DNA from: Takakia lepidozioides
Taxonomy: Eukaryota > Streptophyta > Takakiopsida > Takakiales > Takakiaceae
DNA: 64,000 nucleotides
NCBI GenBank assembly: GCA_030704615.1
Contig: CM060731.1
Coordinates: forward strand, 82,750,756 to 82,814,755
Direction of reading: 5' to 3'
Within the stretch, counting starts at the first letter, position 1, and the number at the start of each line of letters is the position of its first letter. Below are positions 46,450-58,208 of this stretch, one piece after another. The notes below the pieces were generated by a model that was given only the letters and a program-made list of their open reading frames with translations, searched no databases and was not told the origin of the DNA. Both the position numbers and the translations under genes were made by a program.

Positions 46450-49398
46450 TTGCATGGACAAATCTTCCTGTAAAAGTAGGAGCATGGACAGCCCCATCTG
46501 GATTCCTCCTTATCATCTCTAAACAACGTTGCCGTGTATCCACACGAATTGCGGAACACCTTCCTCGAAACGACGGCTTTGTGCGAGCAATTCTCCACTG
46601 TGAGGCAGACACAGTCGTCTCCACAATGGCTTGGCCATACTGCATAACAGCGGGCGGAATGTGGGGCAAGGGAGCGGTGGGAATTTGTTGCACGAAATCC
46701 CCGGTTGAAGGCGACGGCGATCTGGAATTTCTTGGGCTTCCACTGCTGGAAGACACATTGTGCGGCAACATGACGGGACCTCGAGGTGCTGTCCGAATGT
46801 TCCTGTCGGATCTCCAGGAATCCTCTTCGCACCCGGGTTCCTCTTCAATCCTCCGCCTGACAGGGCGAGTCCGGACGTCCCCCTCTAGGTGTTCACCTCT
46901 GCGGTGCAGAGGCGTCCCTTTGATCTTCTCTCGCAATGCTGTCACCCATTTCACTGGATTCTTGGACCTCGAAGCTGTTCGTACCAACAATTCCTCCCTG
47001 TCCGGCCCAAAGCCCCATTGTTTGCCGCTCAGGAACTTGTAGTACGTGGCTTGCTGCATGATTGCTCTGTCGATGTCCTCCGTTGTGGCCGTGACTACGT
47101 CCACCAGATGTGCGGCAGAAGACGCTCGCCAGGAGGAGTGGACCGATTCTGCCATATTCGTGTTCGGCATGTCCATGTCGGAATCCAAGCACCGCTCCTA
47201 GAAGGACACAAACAATGGTGAGGGACCAATCGAAATGTCCGTAACAGAAAGACAAATGAACGAAATTGACAGCAGCCTACCTCCCGCATGTACTGTCCGA
47301 ACTGTCGATACCGAAAATGCCACCACCCCAACCAGCTGTGCAATGCTCCCAGATTGGTTGTCTCCACTGCACCTGACGTGTTCCACCAAGCCTCGATGAT
47401 AGCAAACTTAACCTCCGCGTCATCAAATGTGGGTGCATCCTTCCACGCCGTACAAAGGACACGGTGTTCAGCCTGGAATGAGCTAGCAACAAATTTGGTA
47501 GTGTAGTGGGATAGACTCTGCATCCAATGGAATCCACAGGATCTCTCTTTCCCCTCCATTGGAACATTGGGGTCCTCACCGTACACACGCCGCACCGCTG
47601 CCCAGTTGGCCTGAGCGTTGTCTGCCATGAATCCCCTGAAATTGGGCTCTGGCAATCCCGCCCTTGCCATCTGCTGGTTTATGCCCTCCCACAGATGCAT
47701 CTCGGACTGTGTGTCCTCCCCTTTCATCTCGCAGATTGCAATCGTCATGAGCCTCTTGGAGTGATAGTCATAAACATGCGCACCCATAGTCACCCACTGA
47801 TGGTTTGTAATTCGCTTGATGTGATCAAACATCACCCAAGCATTCGACAAGTTTCCAGTTGTCATGCGAGTGACCAAGTCGACTCCACTCCCAGGCCCAC
47901 ACGTCGACATTTTGAAAATGTAACAACGATCGGATTCGCTGCCTTGCCCTGGAAACCTGCTACCTTGGATGTAGTCATATCCAGTCATTCGTTTCACCTC
48001 CAGGATTGAGTACATGTCCGACCCCCTGCCGAACTCCTGCTTGCAAGATACGATGTGATTCCGCACATTCGGACTACAAACGTGCGAGACGGACTCCAAG
48101 AGGTCACGCATCTCGTCTTCGGTCAAGGGCTCTCAGTCGGAACCATCTTCAGACATGATTTTGCCAAGAGCAATCTTGTGGGCTGCCTTCAGCTGAATCT
48201 GCTTTGGTCTGGCTCCGGGGCTCAATTTCACCTCCTCTTTTATGATGTCGTGTGCTTCCTGCACAGCCTCACGCATGTTGCCTCTCGCCAAGGGGTGGCA
48301 GTGGACCCCAACGTGTATGCAAGCTCTAGTCAAGTCCGGGAGTAAATGGATAACGTAATATTGCTTGGCTCTACACATGGACATGCACGTCGGTGGTTCT
48401 TTGCAATGTGCACACTTGAAAGAACCCGCAGGAGCTTGGCTGGAGACAATGAATGGATGATGCGTTGTGCCAGTCCAATCCGTCTCGTTTCTCCGCCCTC
48501 CTTTGGAGAGAAAGTGGAAGCAGGTGGGATTGAGGCACCTCAGCTTCCCCGCACAGAGGACATATCGTACACGAACACCATCAGCAATTTTCGTGCTACT
48601 GGTCTTCGTCACACACCAGGGGTGTCCGTCATGCTTTCGATCCATGTCTGTTAACATCCCGGAGGCTTTCTTTGACGAAGAAACAGGTGGAAACTCGAAG
48701 ATGACATTGCCATCGACTTCGGGAGGCAGAAAAGTTACCTTTCTGACTGGGAATTTGGCATAGTCGAGAGCAGCCAGCTCGGAGCGAGAACCATCGAGGT
48801 GATGTTGTCGTAGGAGCTGCACAATGGACCGGGTTGGAGTTATGCTCGAGGGCACATGCGTAGCACCTACAGAGACGTCCATGCCGGATTTGAACGACCG
48901 TGTGGAGGACATGGGTACCTCAATGCAATCATCTTCCTCGTCGGAAATGTCGAATACGTCCACACGAGAAGCTATGGAGGGTCTTGACGGTCCAGGTCGG
49001 GAATGATTATCGTTGCATACCTCTCTGTTGGCAGTGGCCGCCTCTCGGTTTCCGGACTCCTTTGTGGATGGTGTGGGCAGCAACTGATTCGGAAAGGGAA
49101 TGGGCATTCCCACAGCTCGGTACAGGATGGTGTCTGACAGGGGAACGTGCCATTCGATTCCGCAACCTCCGTCGTTACCTAGCACGACAATGGTCTCGTC
49201 AACCTGTCCAGGAACATCCTTCCTTTCTTCTTCCAAATAAACTGTGCCCGGTTTGAGCTTGAATTTGGAACAAAGGTAAGTTTCAGTCACTCTGCAAATT
49301 CCTCCCTCGTTTGGGATCCAGGTTCTCCCAAGTTGCGGAGGACAGCAAACTATAGCGTAGGAATTCGGAGCCATCGGAACACCGCACGGAGTTGGCAA
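46450..49398 (-). pseudogene. MULE-like DDE transposase with Cys-rich zinc motif
   Basis: Two exons: 47281-49398 and 46450-47197, joined over an 83-base GT-AG intron. An in-frame TGA at 48133-48135 interrupts exon 1; otherwise ~980 residues are open. The N-terminal half holds a Cys/His cluster (YVLCAGKLRCLNPTCFHF, then CAHCKEPPTCMSMC) that resembles WRKY/GCM1-type zinc fingers found in some MULE transposases. The DDE core follows: a first Asp likely in HVYDYHSKRLM, the second in GFMADNAQANW, a CGFH Cys/His pair after it, and the Glu in NTNMAESVHSSW. This order is that of Mutator-like transposases. The C-terminus is cut by the gypsy breakpoint at 46449. It would cut and join the element ends. 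The family call is by motif only; a KDZ-type relative is the main alternative. Confidence 0.7.
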
Positions 49399-49790
49399 GT
49401 GCGAGGTTCAGTATAGCGACAGACCAAGGCTCACAGGCACCATCTAAGTGGATCTGCGGAGTCCATCGACGATTGGAAGTCGCACATTGAAGTGGAAGTA
49501 TTGTTTCAAGCTACATGCATGAAGGTGGGAGGTTTGATTCCATAGCCAGTGAGTATGACAATGATGGCCGATTCGGCGACGAAATAACATCTCCTGACAG
49601 TTTCTCCTGAGGGTGGATCCAGCAGTATTCTCGGTGCAGACAGGAACGTTCGCACTGACAAGTGCCAGGACTGCTGGTTAAAACGGTCAGACAACCAAGT
49701 TGTGCTCATCAAGACTGGCCGCAATTGTGTTGTTTCGGAACAATGCAACCCATTGAGGTTCCAGATTTCCCGTCCCGAGTGATTCTTTCG
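49399..49790. other. Spacer between transposase gene and palindrome array
   Basis: No coding signal. It presumably holds the promoter of the transposase gene (minus strand). No site could be placed. Confidence 0.4.
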
Positions 49791-49794
49791 ATTG

Positions 49795-51510
49795 CTGGTG
49801 GACGGAAATACGGCGCCGCATTTCCGTATTGCATCTTGGTCATGCACCAGAGCGACGGAAATGCGGCACCGAGTTTCCGTCCGGGGGAAACCTTTATACT
49901 CTCCAAAACGGAAATGCGGTAACGCATTTCCATCCAGCAAGCACGGTATGTGAAGGTGGAACGGAAATGCGGTACCGCATTTCCGTTCTGATTGAGATTT
50001 ATGAACAACGGGAACAGAAATGCGGCACCGCATTTCCGTCCGAGTCGCACTTTTCCGACATTTCAGAACGGAAATGCGGCGCCGCATTTCCATTTTGTAT
50101 CTGATGCATGGAGCTGAGGGATAGAAATGCTGCAGCACATTTCCGTCCTTAAAAGACATTCATACTCTCCAGAACGGAAATGCGGTACCGCATTTTCATT
50201 CAACAAGCACGGTATGTGAAGGTGGAACGGAAATGCGGTACCACATTTCCGTTCTGATTGAGAATTATGAACAACGGGAACAGAAATGCGGCACCACATT
50301 TCCGTCCGAGTCGCACTTTTCGACATTCCAGAACGGAAATGCGGCGCCGCATTTCCATTTTGTATCTGATGCATGGAGCCGAGTGCGATTCCGACACCTT
50401 CATACAGCGCAATTCCGACCGCTTGAGACATTCATACTATCCAGAACGGAAATGCGGCACCGCATTTCCGTTCTGACTGAAAATCGTGAACCATCTGAAC
50501 TGAAATGCGGCACCGTATTTCCATCCGAGTCGCACCTACCATCATTCCAGAACGGAAATGCGGTACCGCATTTCCGTTCTGACTGAAAATCGTGAACCAT
50601 CGGAACTGAAATGCGGCAGCGCATTTCCATCCGAGTCGCACCTCCCAACATTCCAGAACCGAATGTATTAGATTCAAAAGGGAAATGCGGCACCGCATTT
50701 CCGTTCTGATGAAATATCCTGAAACATCGGAACTGAAATGCGGTACCGCATTTCCGTCGGAGTCGCACCTTCCGACATTCCAAAACGGAAATGCGGCGCC
50801 GCATTTCCGTTTTGTATGTGAGGCATGGAGCTGTGGAACGAAAATGCGGCACAGCATTTCCGCCAGCGTCAGACGTTAATACTCTACAGAACGGAAATGC
50901 GGTACCGCATTTCCATTCTGACTGAAAATCGTGCGCAACGGGAACAGAAATGCGGCACCGCATTTCCGTTCGAGTCGCACCTTCCGACATTCTAGAACGG
51001 AAATGCGGCGCCGCATTTCCGTTTTGTATATTGGGCCTGGAGCTGTGCTACGGAAATGTGTTGCCGCATTTCCATCCATGTGAGACCTTCAAACTTTCCA
51101 GACCGGAAATGCGGCACCGCATTTCTGTCCAGGTGAGACCTCTATACTTTCCCGAACGGAAATGTGGCACGGCATTTCCATTCATCAACTAACGTATGTG
51201 AAGTGGGAACGGAAATGCGGTACCGCATTTCCGTTCACATTGAAAATCATGAACCACGGGAACTGAAATGTTGTGCCTCATTCCCGTCCCAATCGCACCT
51301 TTCGACATTCCAGAACGGAAATGCGGCGCCGCATTTCCCTTTTGAATCTCATACATGGAGCTGTGGGACGGAAATGCGGCACCGTATTTCCGTTCAACAA
51401 CTAAGGTATGTGAAGGTGGAACGGAAATGCGGTGCCGCATTTTCTTCCAACAAGTACGGATGTGTAGCAGAGTGATGGTACTTAACGGAAATGCGGCGCC
51501 GCATTCGCAT
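49795..51510. repeat. Array of ~31 copies of a 22-bp palindrome
   Basis: Each site has arms GGAAATGCGG and CCGCATTTCC around a central dinucleotide, mostly TA, CA or CG. I count about 31 sites, spaced 51-56 bp for most of the array (for example 49965, 50019, 50075; 50900, 50953, 51007), about five DNA turns. Spacers are related to each other (words TCCGAGTCGCACCTTCCGAC and CTGAAAATCGTGAACCAT), and the central dinucleotides recur as TA, CA, CG, giving a higher-order repeat. Arms are better conserved than spacers. The array lies just upstream of the ParB-like/methyltransferase gene. Confidence 0.92.
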
Positions 51511-51857
51511 TTTCGCTCCAACTGATCAGACGCTGGGACGGAAATACCTTGAAATGTGAACACGTGGAGCAACGGAATTGCTGCACATGTCGGCACTCTA
51601 TCTGACTGAAGGGGCATGAGGCGGCGCGGCCTGACCGTTGGATAATGATGTTTGTTTTTCGGACGGCAGGCGTACCCTCAACGATTCGAATTTCGTAATG
51701 ACGCAAACTCCACGAGGAGACACTTTCGTCCAACCCTTTCGAACCCAAGTGGTGCATCACCGCCGTTTCATCTACTTTTGTCGTGTCTCCTCAGTCACCC
51801 CTCTCGCGCCCTTTCCATCTGCACTCTTTGCCCCTTTTCCCTCTCTCTGTTCTTCTT

Positions 51858-54800
51858 ATGCTCGAACCTGAGAGGGGGGGAGTTCGTGCACCAGACAGGA
51901 GACCTCGTCGCAAGCTCCGGAAATTATACTTCGGACGTAGGCCAATGCCGAAGGGGAGGAAGCAGATGCGTCTACAGGAGGAGATTGCCATCTCCGAGCA
52001 GCAGGCCACTCAGGCAACCCAGCCACCAGTGAGAGCTCCATGCGATCGGGCTGCGCGCAGCTGATCGAGCACCGAACCCCCCATTTTGCTTCTGTAATTC
52101 TTAGACTGAATGCTAGGAGACTTGAATGCAGAACATGTTTGCATGCCTAACAGGAAAGGTGGACGTGCTGGAGGGATCGCAGGAATCCGAAGAGCCGCAG
52201 GAAGAGTCCGAGGAGCTAGCTGCAGCACGTACACCCACCCGATCCCCGAGCGCGGGTATTCCTGCCGGGCCTAGCCCTCTGCGATTCAAAGACGCGTCTT
52301 CGAAGGGCAAGTTCAAAGTCCCAGAGATCGACTCGCGTTCTTCGATCATGGAGAATCGCCAGCAGGGGTCGGGCCCTTCTCCAGCAAAGTCGAAGAAGAA
52401 GCAGCCCGTCCCTCTACTGGCTTCTGAACCGGCTCAGGCCGATTCACCCCCCCCAACGCGAATGAAGCAGCAGGGTAGAAGACAGATTCAATTGCAGCAG
52501 ACACCTTCACCTGCAAGGATGAGGAAGCAGAAGGCAATCAGGGCGACGGGCGAACAATCTCCCGCAAAACCGCTTCCACGAGCTGAAGCTCAGTTCCTGG
52601 AGGATTTCCCGCCTGCAGATGTTGGGGCCGACTCTGCTGCAGCGAAGGCAATGGGATCGACCGTTGATCTCGATTTGGTACCGGAGGAGGGTGCTGCCGC
52701 TGAACGTTCGCAGCAGACCTCACCACCGATGAGCAAGCAGGCCCGGAGGAGGCCTCTGCAATGGCAGAATTGCCCGCAGACAGGCCCCAGAGTGCAGCTC
52801 CAGTTGAGGATGCTCCAGCTGCTCAGCCACTACCGGCACCTACAGACATGTCTCCGGAGGATTTCAAAAGTGCAGCGGATAAAATGTTGGAGGAGACACA
52901 CAGTAGCATTGGCAGAGTTCTGGGCAGCAGGGTATTCCAGCGGACTCTTCGAATCCCACTCTGTCGCATGGTCTCCCTTCCCATCGTCAGGCAGGCCCTT
53001 CCCGGAGATGTGGATAAGCTCAAGTTCGCATTTCGAGAAGGGTACCGTCTGGGATCGGCAGCGTTTTACGTTTCCATTGAGAATGAGGACGGCGAAACCC
53101 GTGGACCCACTGCCGATGAATTGTCAACGTGGGATACCCACTGGCACACTCGCAACCACGAATTCGAGGCGACGCTGAAGGGTGATCCCGACTTCGGCCA
53201 TATGTCGGGTAAAATGTTCTTTGTGTGGGACGGGAATCACCGACTTCTCGCCTGGTGGGAGTACATCAAGCAGAACCATGCCAAGCACATTGGCTGGCAT
53301 TACATGGTGGAGTGTGTCATCCTCAAGGTGAAGGCGGCAGACTCCTCCCTGCTCAAGAATGCCATGGCGGACCTCAACTCGTAAGATACTCATACCCTCC
53401 CTAGCACGTTCGAAATGCGGTGCCGCATTTCGGTTTCCATTCTGGTTTGATTCCGTGCTTCCGTGTACTGAACTGGAGAGTGTGCCTTGCAGGGTCACTG
53501 AGAATGCGTACGTGCATACCCACATGGCACATATGCTGTACAGGGTGAGGAAAACTGGTCTCACTGATCCGCAGATGTTTGCGGAAATGCTGGAGCCGAG
53601 CTCATTCAGAAAGCCGTTGCAAAAACAGACCGGACATGGTATCGTCTCACTATGGATGGAATGGTGGAGGTGATATACGAAGTAAGTCGTCTCCAATTTC
53701 CCTCTGCTCATCCTTCCCCATTTTCAGTAATGTTTCCACATGAATCGAATGTAACGCTTCTGCATGTTTTTGTTGGCAGTCAAACATCAAGCTGGATTTG
53801 GCCCATGCCAAACGCTTCTTCATGGAAAGTGAGGGGCAGGTCAAAACGTTGCAGTCATTGACTGAGCACTTGAAGGAAGCCGGTGTCAAGTCCAGAACCA
53901 AATACAAGTCAAAGCTTGTGAAGCTGGTGGCAATTGCAGATCCGGCACTTGGAAAGGACTTCATCCCCGAGATTGCAAAACACTATTCTCGGGCCATGCA
54001 GCCGACCATGCAATTGGAGAAACTGCATCACCTCTCAACGGCATGTGTGGAGGCGAAAGAGAAGGTGAGGTTTCAATGCACTGAAGTTCCTTCCTAGCAA
54101 TAGCCACTCTCTTCCAGCTCCTGACATTGGATCGGAAATGGCAGACACGGTGGCTGTCGATCTGGAATGCATCCGAGAGCATAAGGACAATGTGGTCTTT
54201 TCCACTCGAAGTTTCCGACCCTGCAGTGGATGTGGCTCAACCGTATGACTTGGTGGTTCCAGGTAATTCAAGGTACTTCCCCAGATTTGCTTTTCTGACA
54301 TGAATTCCCTGAACTGCTACGTGACAATGCATTTGGGAATCGCAGGTAATGTCGAATGCGAAGGAGCAAGTCGTAATGCACACAAATTCGTTCGGCTTGT
54401 ACGTCAAATGGGATGGAACACAGACATTGGAAGACTACGTGACACGTTTCAGATGTGCGTACAAGGACAACCTTTTCGCCAGAGAGCTACAGACAGCAAG
54501 AAGGAGCGTGGAGTTTACACATCAGGAGGGAGCGGGGAAAGCTGCAATGCGAATTGTTTACAGGTGAAGCACAGCTGCCCTTGTATGCGAAGCCTGGTTA
54601 CGAGGTTTGTCTCGGAAATGCGGCACCGCATTCGCATTTTATGTTTTCGGTGGCACTCTGCCAGTAGGTTGGTCTCAACTTTTGCTCACGCATGCTGACT
54701 GCCTTGCAGGTATATGAAATACGTGCTCCTTCAGACAGGGGCCCTGGCTCAAGAGCCCCCGTTCTTCATGGCTTGGACCGTGGCGGGCCCAAGCTGTGTC

Positions 54801-57063
54801 TACACACCCGAGATGCAGAAACAATGGCATCCCGCGCATCTCGTTGGATGCCCGTGGTACCTGGACATGTCTGGCGGTATTGTTGACGAGTCTGAGAAAG
54901 ATCTGCACGCCTTGGCAGAAGAGAAGAGAAAGGAAAGACGTGTCCCTGCTGGGCCAAAGTCGGCAAAGGAATCTGCTGCTCTGGAAGAATCCAGAAAGGC
55001 AGCTGAGATGGCACAAAAGACGGTGGATGCAGCTGTGCAGGCCCAACAGAAGGGGTCGAAGAAGAGGACTCGCCAGCAAGGAGCAGCTGTTGTGACACCC
55101 GCCAAAACGAAGAAGCAGAAACAGCCTGTTCAGGAAGAGGGTGAGGAAGAGGACTCCGATGGAGACTTTGCAACCAGCCCACCCCCCCAAACGCAGGCTG
55201 CCTCCCCTGTGCCCACCGTTGTCACGAGAGGCACGAGAACTGGCTCGGCAAAGAAGGCACTCTTCAACCCCCCAGGGGGGCACCCTTTCGAGCCGGTGGA
55301 AATGAAGAGGCCGAAAGTGGCTCCCGAAACAGTAGTCCAGTGTGTAAATGAGAGTTTCTTGGCGGCTTTGGATGGACGGGCAGCCAAGTTGGCATACATG
55401 AAGACCATGGAGGGTCTGAAGGGCAGAGCACTGAAGAAGGCGACTGCCGAAGAGCCTTCCGACACCCCAGGATTTCAGAATATGGTCTCGTTCTTTGAGA
55501 GGGTGTGTGCAGACAAGGATTGTAGGAGGGGCGGAAATGCCACCGAGTGGTCTTGCGATATGATCATCTTGGATATTCCGGACGGAGAGCCTGTGGAAGG
55601 ACTGCAAGCTTTGCCATCTTGGAACAGGTACTCGGAGGACTTTTGGAAGAAAGGATTCGGGCTTGCCCGCATGGTGTTGGACGACAGAGGCTGTGTGGTT
55701 GTCCTGGCGAGCAGAGGAAAAAACACTCAGACAGGAATTGCGAAGTGGACCCGCAAGAGCGCCGTCCCGATTCTGAAAAAGAAGTGGACGTGCATCAACA
55801 CACTGGGCCTTCGGTCGGAAGGGAAGAAGGTGATTACGACACTGGCACTCGTCCATTCATTTGCTTGGGTGTTTTCAAATGCGGTGCCGCATTCGGTTTC
55901 TAATCGTTTTCCCCCTGTGTATGCAGACGAAGCAGTTCGATGCATACTGCTTTGTGAAGGAGAACTCCACCTTTGCTTTCCGGAAGGAGGGAGGAAAGGT
56001 TGACCCGAACTGCGACCCACTCGATTACGACGTTCTGTTCAACAACGTTCCCAAGGAACTTCTCCCTCATAGCCTCACTTCAACGGAACCCCTGCGGTAC
56101 TCACGGACTCGGAGCCCTGCCTTCATTCAGACAATTATGGAGACATGCACAGACGTGGAGGGCACAGTGCTCGACCTCATCTGTGGGACAGGTATGCAGA
56201 ATCTTGATCTCTGCTGTTCTGCAAATTCTCGTTAGGATGTAGTTCGCAACATCTGAAGCGCCATGTGGTAATGTGTGGATGGCATTGTAACAGGTGCCTC
56301 AATGTGGGCTGGGCGGTTTTCCGACCGGCACCTCTTTGCCTACGAGGAGGATTCATCCGTGTGGGGATCCCATCTGGAGGGGCTGCAACGGAATGTGAAG
56401 GCTCCCGACAGAGCGGAAGTCTCCTCGGATTCGTCGGAGTCCGAGGAAGACACAGTGGACATTGATGCGGAGGAGAACCCGGAATACGAGTGAGTGCAAA
56501 CATTGTAAGTTTGCAAAGCCTTCTGGGTCATTTATGTCAAACGAATTTCCCGACTGTGGTTCTCATTAGTCTCGTTGATGATTGTCATGTGCAGGATTGC
56601 AGGGTCCGGGTCGAAACATGTAGGGCCTACACTTCCTGCCAGGAAGAATGTCCCGTTCTTTGCGAGGGCCGACTTCATGACGAGCCCGGTGAGGGACTAC
56701 TCCCTTCCTAGTTATGCAGCTAAACTCGCAAATACAGCGATTAGAAGAAGTGAGAATCCCAGTAAAGTAGAGCAGATTTTGGAGAGGGCTAGGGAGGACA
56801 GAAGGATAAGGAAAGAGTTGGCAGCAGCTCAGACAGGTAGACGGGTACGAAAGTACATATGTGATTCAGCGGATGAGAGCGACGCAGACAGGGAGGAAGA
56901 CGACCCAACGGAGGTGAGATGGACAGTTCCGCAAGGGGAAGATGGGATTTTCGAAAGCCTGGCCAACGAGCAGTCCGCTGGAGATGAGAGAGGCACTGAG
57001 GGGGTGGAGGAGGAGCAGGACAGTCTAGAACAGGATGAGGATTCGGATGATTTTCAAGATTAA
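51858..57063 (+). CDS. ParB/sulfiredoxin-like domain fused to a beta-class DNA methyltransferase-like fold
   Basis: Ten exons, all GT-AG: 51858-52028, 52132-53380, 53493-53681, 53780-54064, 54118-54262, 54346-54563, 54710-55829, 55927-56191, 56294-56489, 56595-57063; about 1435 residues. The first 310 are basic, Pro/Gln-rich. A ParB/sulfiredoxin-like domain follows (~313-473) with FQRTLRIPLCRMVSLP and the signature MFFVWDGNHRLLAWWEY. The middle is helical and unassigned (RTWYRLTMDGMVEVIYE; VAIADPALGKDFIPEIAKHY). The C-terminal part has permuted order: a motif IV-like SCDMIILDIPDGE (~1035), then RSPAFIQTIMETC, VLDLICGTG (motif I, ~1210) and DRHLFAYEED, as in N4/N6 beta-class enzymes with target domain between IV and I. 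Motif IV lacks the usual PPY/W. The last exons are acidic. One-base frame errors occur near 52.74 kb, in exon 3 (189 nt, 190 expected) and in exon 5 (145 nt, 144 expected), so this copy is damaged or misassembled. Nuclear role inferred. Confidence 0.75.
53381..53492 (+). repeat. Single palindrome in intron 2 of the ParB-like/methyltransferase gene
   Basis: A CGAAATGCGG/CCGCATTTCG palindrome at about 53411-53432, centre TG. Two further introns carry one each, in 54564-54709 (near 54616) and 55830-55926 (near 55877). Confidence 0.8.
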
Positions 57064-57189
57064 TAGAATTTTAATGAAGTCTCTGTAAATGTAAATTCTC
57101 TTCCAGAGTATATAAAGGAAATTCTGCCCGACATTCGTGACCCCTCTCCAGTGTGCATTCCAGCCACACAATCGCCCAAACCACGACGC

Positions 57190-57965
57190 TCCCAAAATCA
57201 GAAATGGGGCACCGCATTTCCAAAATTTTGGCAACTCTAAGAACCTCTTTTGGAAATGCGGCACCGCATTTCCAAAACAGGGGAGGGACTAAATTTTCCA
57301 TTTCAATGTTGGCATAGTAAAAAGTAATCTGAATTGGAAATGCGGTGCCGCATTTCCAAAATTTCCTTTGTCCACACGCCAGTTTTGGCCTCTCCCGCTC
57401 ATTGCATGGATGCCACCACGCTTACAGAGGTCGAACAAGGAGGTCAAGATGGCGGGATTGAAAATGCGGTGCCGCATTTCAGTATTGGGGATGGTCGTTG
57501 TTCGAACTGCAGGCCCATCAGCAAAAATTGGCACCGCATTCCATTGTTAAAAAAAAGTCGATGACGGACATGGAAATGCGGCGCCGCATTTCCAGAACGG
57601 ACATCGCAATTTGTCCATTTGCAGACCCTCTCTCGGAAATGCGGTAACGCATTCCATCGCGCTGGTCGGAAATGTCACACTTTTCGAAGTGTTGTACGGA
57701 AATGCGGCACCGCATTCCCTTGTCCAAAAAGAAGTTTCCATTGCCAAGCTGGAAATGCGTCGCCGCATTTGCAATGCCAACCTCGTTTTCTGACCAATTT
57801 ATAGACCCGTGTTGGTATTTCGTGTACCTGGACGGAAATGATGCACCGCATTTTCTTGTCCCACATGGAAATGCGGTGCCGCATTTCGATCCCGACATGG
57901 AAATGCGGCGCCGCATTTCGATGCCGACATGGAAATGCGGTGCCGCATTTCAATGTCCGACATGG
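57190..57965. repeat. Second palindrome array (~13 sites)
   Basis: About 13 sites of the same palindrome, directly downstream of the stop codon of the ParB-like/methyltransferase gene. Spacing is irregular (about 30-130 bp) and several sites have one arm damaged. Centres CA, TG and CG occur. The gene is thus bracketed by arrays. Confidence 0.88.
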
Positions 57966-58208
57966 CGTTACTCTGGTATATTCTTGACACATGACTCACA
58001 TACCGGTTACTCTGCTATATTCATCCGGACAGACACATTGTAGAAATGAGACATCAAATTGTAAACAGTGGGCCAATTCCGACAGTTATTCAACACAATG
58101 AAACACAATCATACAGAAGTGAGGTACGATGGGTTTATTGATCGGACACGATGTCTCACATTTACCAACTGCAGACAAAACTAAGCCCTTCCTCCTTCTA
58201 CATGGGCT

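Noticed and set aside
46172-47188. Single minus-strand frame of 338 codons as one protein
   Set aside because: Only 46450-47188 belongs to the transposase; the rest is the antisense of gypsy gag across the breakpoint.
49795-51510. CRISPR-like look (regular repeats with spacers)
   Set aside because: The spacers are related to one another, repeats are self-complementary, and the host is a eukaryote with no cas-like genes here.
49700-51620. Many overlapping open frames on both strands through the palindrome array
   Set aside because: They read the same repeated peptide words (for example NGNAAPHFRS) in several frames and both strands, an effect of a stop-free palindromic repeat, not of coding selection.
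51858-57063. Bacterial or phage contamination as source of the ParB-like/methylase gene
   Set aside because: Nine spliceosomal introns with consistent phases, a second copy with the same exon structure, and embedding in a TIR element show it is resident in a eukaryotic genome.
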